From Akkermansiaceae bacterium UBA4145 (GTDB lineage Bacteria; Verrucomicrobiota; Verrucomicrobiia; Verrucomicrobiales; Akkermansiaceae), in assembly GCA_002380675.1 (NCBI GenBank), contig DFWB01000205.1, positions 1-11,423 on the forward strand: DNA of 11,423 nucleotides, given 5' to 3'. Positions 5,785 through 11,423 of this stretch are shown here, one piece after another. Positions within the stretch are counted from its first letter, which is position 1; every line of letters starts with the position of its first letter. The notes beneath the pieces are model-generated. The model ran no database searches, had not been told where the DNA came from, and worked only from the letters and a program-made list of their open reading frames with translations. A program made the position numbers and the translations under genes.

Positions 5785-6624
5785 ATGAAGACCGTACTGG
5801 AATGCCTCGAACGTGGCGCCTCTTATCTGCGGGAGAGAGGCGTAGAAGGTTCCAGACGCAACATGGAGTGGCTTCTCGCTCAGCAGTTGTCCTGTAGCAG
5901 AATAGAGCTGTATGCGAGCTTTGATCGTCCGATGACCGAGCAGGAACTTGCTCCATTACGGGGCCTCCTGAAACGGCGAGGCGAGGGCGAACCTCTCCAG
6001 CACATCCTAGGAACCGTAGAATTCGCAGGAAGGGAGTTCCTCTGTGACAAACGCGCTCTTATTCCCAGACCAGAAACAGAAGAAATGGTCGAACTGACTC
6101 TTCAACTGGAGTTAAATGATCAATTAGAAATACTCGACGTTGGTACAGGGAGCGGTGTGATTGGTATCACGATCGGTCTTTCGCTCGGAGAACGCTGTAT
6201 TAATACAGTATTAACTGACATTTCATCGTCCGCCTTGGCTCTGGCGAAAGAAAACGCTGATCGACATGCTCTCCCGGTCAACTGCATTGAAACCGATCTT
6301 TTGGAGGGAGTCGCGGGAACTTATCACCTCATTCTCGCTAACCTCCCTTACATACCGGAAGGAGAAAAAGAGACCCTGTCGCAGGAAGTCGCCCATGACC
6401 CAGCCACTGCCCTTTTCGGGGGACACGATGGTCTGGATCTTCTCAGACGTTTCATTCCCACAACCAGAAGCCACCTTAAGCCCTGCGGCTGGCTGGCGCT
6501 CGAAATCGGCTCTACTCAGGGATCCGAGGTCGTTGCTCTTGCTCAATCGGCAGGACTCGACCCTGTCCTCCTCCAACATGATCTCTCCGGAAAACCGCGG
6601 TTTGTCTTTGCTCAAGCACCCTGA
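5785..6624 (+). CDS. prmC: Release factor glutamine N5-methyltransferase PrmC (HemK)
   Basis: PrmC transfers a methyl group from S-adenosylmethionine to the glutamine of the GGQ motif in RF1 and RF2, increasing termination efficiency. The 279-residue protein has the usual helical N-terminal substrate domain (residues 1-75, ending QHILGTVEF), the linker ALIPRPETEE (91-100), SAM motif I DVGTGSG (118-124), an acidic motif TDISSSALALAKEN (144-157), and the active-site tetrapeptide at 186-189, which reads N-L-P-Y where the family norm is N-P-P-Y. C-terminal FGGHDGLDLLRRFI (211-224) and ALEIGSTQG (238-246) are also typical. The ATG at 5785 follows a GAGG (5772-5775) nine bases upstream, a fair ribosome-binding site. 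Its place directly after prfA fits its role and the very common prfA-prmC pair. Confidence 0.96.
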   Translation: MKTVLECLERGASYLRERGVEGSRRNMEWLLAQQLSCSRIELYASFDRPMTEQELAPLRGLLKRRGEGEPLQHILGTVEFAGREFLCDKRALIPRPETEEMVELTLQLELNDQLEILDVGTGSGVIGITIGLSLGERCINTVLTDISSSALALAKENADRHALPVNCIETDLLEGVAGTYHLILANLPYIPEGEKETLSQEVAHDPATALFGGHDGLDLLRRFIPTTRSHLKPCGWLALEIGSTQGSEVVALAQSAGLDPVLLQHDLSGKPRFVFAQAP

Positions 6625-6650
6625 CAAGTCGAATATTACTCCCTCTTTCA

Positions 6651-7919
6651 ATGGATAAACTTCTCGTCCACGGCAACAGCACTTTACAGGGCTCCATCAA
6701 TATCTCGGGATCAAAGAATGCATCCCTCCCTATCCTTGCGGCCACTCTACTCTCTGATCAGGCCTCAATCATACGCCGGGTTCCGGATGTTTCCGATACC
6801 AACTACATGCTGCAGATTCTCCGCGCCCTTGGTGCGGAAGTGGAACGCTCAAGCGGAACCGTAAGGGTAGAACCGTCAACCATATCTCCCGAGGCCCCCT
6901 ACGACCTGGTCAGGAAAATGCGGGCCTCCATCTGCGTGATGGGTCCCCTTCTCGCCAGGGTAGGCAGAGCAAAGATATCGCTACCCGGTGGCTGCATCAT
7001 AGGGGACCGACCTGTCGACCTTCATATTAAAGCCATGCAGGGCCTCGGTGCTGCCGTCGAGATGGAAGGAGGCGACATCGTTCTCAGCGCGCCTGACGGA
7101 CTTATTGGAGCAGAGATCGACATGAGAGGAAAGCACGGCCCCACCGTTCTCGGAACTGACAACCTAATGATGGCTGCCGCGCTGGCCCGGGGAACCACAG
7201 TTATTGACTCCGCTGCGAGTGAACCGGAAGTCGTAGACCTTGCTGACTTCCTCGTGAAGATGGGCGCCAAGATCTCCGGTGCAGGCACTCGCCGGATCGT
7301 CGTTGAGGGAGTCGAGCACCTCAAAGGAGTCGAGCACAACATAATCCCCGACCGGATCGAGGCCGGGACTTTCATGGTTGCAGGCGCAATGGCAGGCCAG
7401 GGAGTCACCCTGAAACGAGTTAGAGCCGACCACCTCGGTGCAGCCACTGCCATTCTTGAAGAGGCCGGTCACTCAGTGGACTTCAGCCCCGATGGCACAG
7501 AGGTTCATATTACACCCGGAGCAAGCCCCCGGGGCTGCGATATTTCTACCGCTCCATTTCCAGGATTTCCAACAGATATGCAGGCTCAATTTACCGCGAT
7601 GTTTGCAACTACCCCAGGAATATCAGTAGTGGAAGACACTATTTTTCCTCAACGGTTCATGCACTGTGCAGAGATGAAGCGTATGGGCGCTGAAATCAAA
7701 GTCGATGGTGGTAGCGCGCTAATTCGCGGAGTGGAGAATCTCAGTGCTGCGCCAGTAATGGCCTCGGACCTCCGGGCCTCAGCTGCGCTGGTGCTGGCTG
7801 CTCTCCGGGCCCGGGGAACGACCGAAATCAATCGCCTCTATCACATCGATCGAGGCTACGAGCATATCGACGAAAAACTCCTCCAGCTCGGAGGAAAAGT
7901 GGAGCGCATCCCAGACTGA
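6651..7919 (+). CDS. murA: UDP-N-acetylglucosamine 1-carboxyvinyltransferase (MurA)
   Basis: MurA transfers enolpyruvate from phosphoenolpyruvate to UDP-GlcNAc, the first committed step of peptidoglycan synthesis in the cytoplasm. The 422-residue length is standard and the active site is complete: Lys22-Asn23 in SGSKNASLPIL, Cys115 in LPGGCIIGDRPVD (a cysteine here is the usual, fosfomycin-reactive form), Asp309 in FPTDMQAQF (equivalent to E. coli Asp305), Asp373 and Arg375 in SDLRASAALV, and Arg401 in HIDRGYEH (E. coli Arg397). PDRIEAGTFMVAGA (233-246) is another family block. It begins 26 bp after prmC without a clear Shine-Dalgarno sequence. Its stop codon TGA (7917-7919) lies at the edge of a palindrome. 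No second murA copy is visible here. Confidence 0.98.
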   Translation: MDKLLVHGNSTLQGSINISGSKNASLPILAATLLSDQASIIRRVPDVSDTNYMLQILRALGAEVERSSGTVRVEPSTISPEAPYDLVRKMRASICVMGPLLARVGRAKISLPGGCIIGDRPVDLHIKAMQGLGAAVEMEGGDIVLSAPDGLIGAEIDMRGKHGPTVLGTDNLMMAAALARGTTVIDSAASEPEVVDLADFLVKMGAKISGAGTRRIVVEGVEHLKGVEHNIIPDRIEAGTFMVAGAMAGQGVTLKRVRADHLGAATAILEEAGHSVDFSPDGTEVHITPGASPRGCDISTAPFPGFPTDMQAQFTAMFATTPGISVVEDTIFPQRFMHCAEMKRMGAEIKVDGGSALIRGVENLSAAPVMASDLRASAALVLAALRARGTTEINRLYHIDRGYEHIDEKLLQLGGKVERIPD

Positions 7920-7940
7920 ACACCCGTGATCACGATGTTC
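7918..7940. repeat. 23-bp imperfect palindrome at the murA 3' end
   Basis: The outer arms GAACA (7918-7922) and TGTTC (7936-7940) enclose the perfect 8-bp palindrome GTGATCAC (7926-7933), with CCC and GA as uneven spacers. The left arm shares its first two bases with the murA stop codon. There is no T-run after it on either strand, so it is a poor terminator. It sits 40 bp before the start of the secreted-protein gene, a plausible operator position. A CATATTG direct repeat (7941-7947 and 7959-7965) follows it. Confidence 0.45.
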
Positions 7941-7980
7941 CATATTGGCAGCCTTCCTCATATTGTGTTAGGACAAACCT

Positions 7981-9057
7981 ATGAAACCAGTCACCAGCCG
8001 AGCATTGCTCAGCCTTCTCGTCCTGAGCTCTTCCTCTTCACTCGTGGCAATTCCGACAACGGCCACCCTAACGGCTGTGAATGAGCAGAATTTTAATAGG
8101 ATCACTCTCGAGTTCGAACCACCAGTTCTACCCACAGGCCGGGACACCACCAGACTATCCGGATCTATCGAGGTTCTCCTTGAGATTGACCCGGTCACCG
8201 ATCAGGTCTCCGAAATGACCATTCTTGACGGTGACGTTCAGGGTAGTGCAGTCGAGCTTTCGGGAAGCACCTTTCTGATTGGAAGCTACGACCTTGAGAG
8301 CTCCACCCTTGGCGCCACTCTCGACACTCCGTTACCTCCGGGGATTGTTGATCCGGCCACCGGAGAATTCGACTCCTCCCAGCACACCTTCACGGTGAGC
8401 AGCGGGACACTTGGCGGTAATATCAGCATCGGTCTTCTCGGCATTAATGAAAATCTTGATTTTGATTTCACTAATGAACCAGTCGGAGGAACAGGCCTTG
8501 GGACCGGCTCTGTCACCCTCACCCCAACGACCATAACTCCAACAAGTAAAACCTATAACGTGGACGTGCAGCTTCCCATTGCAGTCGACCAAGTATTCGA
8601 AGCCGCAGGCGTTGAGGTCCCCATCCGGGCCGAGGGAGCTGCCAAGCTGTCTGGTCCAGCGACTGTTGAAATCGCACCAGAGGACCCTTTCACCCTCTGG
8701 GCCACCGCGAATGGGATTTCTGGCGCCACTCCACTCGAAGATTCAAATGAGGACGGAGTATCCAATGGAATCCAGTGGGCTCTTGGCCTAAACGCATCCG
8801 AAAACCCTTTTCCTCACCTCCTGCAGCCGGGTGAAGTAAACGCGGCTACGGTAGCCTTCAGCCTCTCACTGCCGAAAGGAGGCACAGCCAGCGCCCTTCT
8901 CGTCACAACGGGTTCGGACCCCCTCCAGCCATTCTCTCCCGTTGGTCCTGCTCTCATCAGTACCGGAAGAAACCCGATTCCGGCGGGAACAAGCGGAGAC
9001 GTGACTATAAGGATCCCGAGGGGCCAGCGAGGGTTCATCCAGCTTTCCACCCCCTGA
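7981..9057 (+). CDS. Secreted beta-rich protein with a calcium-loop motif, function unknown
   Basis: The 358-residue product starts with a signal peptide (MKPVTSRALLSLLVLSSSSS then LVA, cleavage probably near residue 23-29), so it should leave the cytoplasm. The mature part is rich in Thr, Ser, Gly and acidic residues and looks beta-stranded, without lysine-rich or membrane segments; it has no cysteines. Near the end is FTLWATANGISGATPLEDSN (237-256) running into DSNEDGVSNGIQWALGLN (254-271): a DxNxDGxxN loop like thrombospondin type-3/dockerin calcium loops, in the context often seen at the tail of verrucomicrobial extracellular proteins. No PEP-CTERM anchor or catalytic motif is recognised. 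The ATG at 7981 has AGGA (7970-7973) seven bases before it. It lies 61 bp after murA, perhaps with its own promoter, and converges on ftsH. Function could be structural, adhesive or enzymatic; the sequence does not say. Confidence 0.85.
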   Translation: MKPVTSRALLSLLVLSSSSSLVAIPTTATLTAVNEQNFNRITLEFEPPVLPTGRDTTRLSGSIEVLLEIDPVTDQVSEMTILDGDVQGSAVELSGSTFLIGSYDLESSTLGATLDTPLPPGIVDPATGEFDSSQHTFTVSSGTLGGNISIGLLGINENLDFDFTNEPVGGTGLGTGSVTLTPTTITPTSKTYNVDVQLPIAVDQVFEAAGVEVPIRAEGAAKLSGPATVEIAPEDPFTLWATANGISGATPLEDSNEDGVSNGIQWALGLNASENPFPHLLQPGEVNAATVAFSLSLPKGGTASALLVTTGSDPLQPFSPVGPALISTGRNPIPAGTSGDVTIRIPRGQRGFIQLSTP

Positions 9058-9083
9058 AGAGGGGCTCCCTGAGCGAATGCCCC
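9051..9083. terminator. Possible hairpins between convergent genes
   Basis: CCCC (9051-9054) and GGGG (9061-9064) form a short stem around the TGA stop of the secreted-protein gene. The same GGGGC (9061-9065) can alternatively pair with GCCCC (9079-9083) around a 13-nt loop, so the two hairpins exclude each other. The position, in the 35-bp gap between two convergent stop codons, is right for a bidirectional terminator, but there is no T-run on either side. Rho-dependent ends are equally possible. Confidence 0.3.
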
Positions 9084-9092
9084 GGACCACAC

Positions 9093-11423
9093 TCAGGCTG
9101 GAGCACTGACCGGGTCGGGCAACGGCCCGTCGTCGTCTTCCTGCTGCTCAGTGTCGCCCTTCGGTGATGCCGTTGGCTCAGGGGCAGACGGCAACTCAGG
9201 CGGCTTGGGAGAACGCGGAGGGCTCTTCATTTCGCCGTGCTCTATGAGGTCAATAATGTGAGCGCCATCCAACGTTTCAAACTCCAACAAAGCCTCAGCG
9301 ATCAGCTCAAGCTTATCGCGGTTCTCCGTGAGGATCTTCTTCGCATCGGCGTAGGCACGGTCAATAATCCGGCGGATCTCGGCATCGATCTTTTTAGCAG
9401 TTTCTTCCGAGTAGTTCTTTGGCTTGGAAATATCCCGGGCAAGAAACACCTCCTCTCGCGCCTCGCCGTATTCCACCATTCCCAGCTCCTCGCTCATCCC
9501 CCATTCGCACACCATTCTTCTCGCCAGACTAGTTGCCTGCCTGATATCTCCTGACGCTCCGTTCGTCACATCGCCAAAGACGATCTCTTCAGCTACTCTA
9601 CCGCCCATCGTCACAATCAGCTGTTCCAGCCCTTCAATCTTGTGAACTTGGAACTTATCTTCCTCAGGTAGATGGAAAGCCGCACCGAGGTATGGCCCTC
9701 TGGGAATGATTGTTACCTTGTGGAGCTGATCGGTATTTTCAAGTGTTGCCAAGAGCAGGGCATGCCCAGCCTCGTGATAAGCTGTTAGCTTCTTCTCCTT
9801 CTCGCTCAGAGCGAGACTCCGCCGCTCTCTTCCCCATCGCACCTTGTCGCGGGCCTCCTCCAGCTCGGCAACGGTGACTGCCTTCAAATCTTTACTCGCC
9901 GCCAATAGAGCCGACTCATTGATTATGTTGGCAAGCTCTGCGCCCGAGAATCCGGGTGTTCCTCGAGCAACCGTGCCCAGGTCCGTCCCGGCGGCCAACT
10001 TAATCTTTTTGGCGTGCACCTTCAGAATTTGCTCCCGGCCCTTGACATCGGGGAGCGACACGGTCACCTGCCTGTCAAACCGGCCCGGGCGGAGAAGCGC
10101 GGGATCCAACACATCAGGACGGTTAGTTGCCGCGATGATTATCACGCCCTCCTGCGTATCAAAGCCGTCCATTTCAACCAAAAGGGCATTTAGAGTCTGC
10201 TCCCTCTCGTCATGGCCGCCTCCCATTCCGTGGCCCCGATGACGACCTACGGCATCAATCTCATCGATAAAAACAAGACACGGAGCGTGTTTCTTGCCTT
10301 GCTCGAACATGTCGCGAACCCTGCTTGCACCAACCCCTACAAACATCTCAACAAAATCCGATCCGCTGATACTGAAAAACGGAACGTTAGCCTCACCCGC
10401 GATGGCTCTTGCAAGAAGGGTCTTCCCTGTTCCGGGCGGGCCAACCATCAGGACCCCCTTGGGGATGTTTCCGCCGAGCTTCTGAAACTTACGGGGATCC
10501 TTCAGGAAATCGACAATCTCCCATAGCTCTTCCTTTGCCTCTTGGATACCAGCCACATCCTTAAAGGTCACCTTGGCCCCGTCCACATTCATCATCTTCG
10601 CCTTGGATTTCCCAAAGCTCATTGCACCCCGACCCGCCTGCTTCATCTGATGCCGGAACAAAAGAAAGAGTAGCACTATAAGAATCAGTATCGGGAGAAA
10701 ACTGAGAAGGACAGTCTTCATGTAATTGCTTTCCCTGCGGTAGAGCACCCCGGCATTAAAGAGCATATTCAGTTCGTCCTGCATCGCCATCATATTGACC
10801 GGGACAACAAACTTCCATGGCTTCTTAGCGTCTTCCTCTTTTTCGAGCGACTTGGCGATTTTGGCCTGTCGCTGACCGATAAGATACGCATCCCTTGAGT
10901 CGGGTATCGCCACCAACTTCAAATCAAGAACCTTGTATCCAAGTGTTCCCTCCCCGGTCTCCTTTGAGGCCTCCCATGACATCGGTGCAGCCCATTTCTC
11001 AAAATCAGCAAAACTATAAGTGCCCTGTGCACTAGTAATATCCCCTCCCACACCCGGATCGTCCGCCCCCACGGTCTCTACCTTCGACCCCACTAAGCGC
11101 GTCAGCTTTGGGCCATCAAGGTCAAGGTTGATCCGAATTGTGAACGCCTCCGTGTCCCCAAGCTCATACGTGCCGTCATCTTGGTACCAGCCTACAATCT
11201 GTGCATTAAACGCTGCCTCGGTTGTCACCACCTCAAGCTTGAAACGAGTGTCGTCCAGAATAACTTTCCCCTCCTCTAGACCTCTTTTGAACTGGGTGAA
11301 TGAGATCGGCTGCCCCTTCCCGTTTCCTTTATTGCCGAATGCGATTGCAAGAAGCCCGAACGCCATCGCGAAAAGGAGCAGAAAACGCCAGTTAAAACCT
11401 CCCGACTCTTTAGGTTTTCGAGG
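9093..11423 (-). CDS. ftsH: ATP-dependent zinc metalloprotease FtsH (N-terminal codons outside window)
   Basis: FtsH is a hexameric inner-membrane AAA+ protease that extracts and degrades membrane and short-lived regulatory proteins. The frame stays open to the window edge: before the ATG at 11364-11366 it reads P-R-K-P-K-E-S-G-G-F-N-W-R-F-L-L-L-F-A, the normal FtsH N-terminus leading into the first membrane helix, so that ATG is internal and the start lies beyond 11423. Counting from that Met as residue 1: periplasmic domain opening ISFTQFKRGLEEG (21-33); second membrane helix 217-237; Walker A GPPGTGKT (309-316); pore motif FVGVG (342-346); Walker B VFIDEID (365-371); second region of homology RPDVLDPALLRPGRFDRQ (416-433); zinc site HEAGH (531-535) with Asp607 in GASGDIRQAT as third ligand; Pro/acidic tail (716-757). 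The ~200-residue periplasmic part is much larger than the ~70 of E. coli FtsH. The gene converges on the secreted-protein gene, 35 bp away. Confidence 0.98.
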   Translation of the reverse strand, partial: PRKPKESGGFNWRFLLLFAMAFGLLAIAFGNKGNGKGQPISFTQFKRGLEEGKVILDDTRFKLEVVTTEAAFNAQIVGWYQDDGTYELGDTEAFTIRINLDLDGPKLTRLVGSKVETVGADDPGVGGDITSAQGTYSFADFEKWAAPMSWEASKETGEGTLGYKVLDLKLVAIPDSRDAYLIGQRQAKIAKSLEKEEDAKKPWKFVVPVNMMAMQDELNMLFNAGVLYRRESNYMKTVLLSFLPILILIVLLFLLFRHQMKQAGRGAMSFGKSKAKMMNVDGAKVTFKDVAGIQEAKEELWEIVDFLKDPRKFQKLGGNIPKGVLMVGPPGTGKTLLARAIAGEANVPFFSISGSDFVEMFVGVGASRVRDMFEQGKKHAPCLVFIDEIDAVGRHRGHGMGGGHDEREQTLNALLVEMDGFDTQEGVIIIAATNRPDVLDPALLRPGRFDRQVTVSLPDVKGREQILKVHAKKIKLAAGTDLGTVARGTPGFSGAELANIINESALLAASKDLKAVTVAELEEARDKVRWGRERRSLALSEKEKKLTAYHEAGHALLLATLENTDQLHKVTIIPRGPYLGAAFHLPEEDKFQVHKIEGLEQLIVTMGGRVAEEIVFGDVTNGASGDIRQATSLARRMVCEWGMSEELGMVEYGEAREEVFLARDISKPKNYSEETAKKIDAEIRRIIDRAYADAKKILTENRDKLELIAEALLEFETLDGAHIIDLIEHGEMKSPPRSPKPPELPSAPEPTASPKGDTEQQEDDDGPLPDPVSAPA

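Noticed and set aside
1..11423. Mobile element, prophage or defence island
   Set aside because: No transposase, integrase, terminal repeats, CRISPR array or defence gene is seen; nearly every frame is a conserved housekeeping gene.

Overview
The window is an 11.4-kb piece of a bacterial chromosome made up mostly of housekeeping genes. The best guess for the source is a member of Verrucomicrobiota, perhaps the Opitutae/Puniceicoccales side. Three things point there: the secreted protein at 7981-9057 ends in the 'W-A-x-x-N-G-[IL]-S-G ... D-x-N-x-D-G-x-x-N-x-[IL]-[EQ]-[WY]-A-L-G' type of tail I associate with that phylum; FtsH has a very large periplasmic domain; and the two unknown genes resemble families I recall only from Verrucomicrobiota and Planctomycetota genomes. 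This is recognition from memory, not a search. Base composition is moderate, somewhat above 50% G+C by eye, and even. I see no insertion sequence, prophage, CRISPR array or other sign of recent transfer.

Layout from left to right: the 3' end of rho (+, truncated by the window edge); a 296-bp non-coding stretch rich in inverted and direct repeats; an ECF-type sigma factor (+); a convergent small exported protein of unknown function (-) whose stop codon shares bases with the sigma stop; 5-formyltetrahydrofolate cyclo-ligase (+), divergent from the previous gene and convergent with apaG (-), with a 23-bp tail overlap; a 78-bp apaG/thiD divergent spacer holding a strong inverted repeat; thiD (+) overlapping a cysteine-rich protein of unknown function (+); a tRNA-Gln(TTG) gene (-); a likely operon prfA-prmC-murA (+); a secreted calcium-loop protein (+); and ftsH (-), whose 5' end lies outside the window.

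The genes mostly serve core functions: transcription termination and initiation (Rho, sigma), one-carbon and thiamine cofactor metabolism (cyclo-ligase, ThiD), translation termination (RF1 plus PrmC, the enzyme that methylates it), decoding (tRNA-Gln), peptidoglycan precursor synthesis (MurA) and membrane proteolysis (FtsH). prfA followed by prmC is a direct functional pair. I did not find a clear new multi-gene system. The most novel items are the protein at 3813-4403, built from two copies of a CxxC-x29/30-CxxC module, the exported helical protein at 1301-1894, the hairpin that could hide the thiD ribosome-binding site, and the structured rho/sigma spacer.

Several genes have no ATG at the best start (sigma, exported protein, cyclo-ligase, apaG, cysteine-rich protein), so their 5' ends are less certain than their identities.
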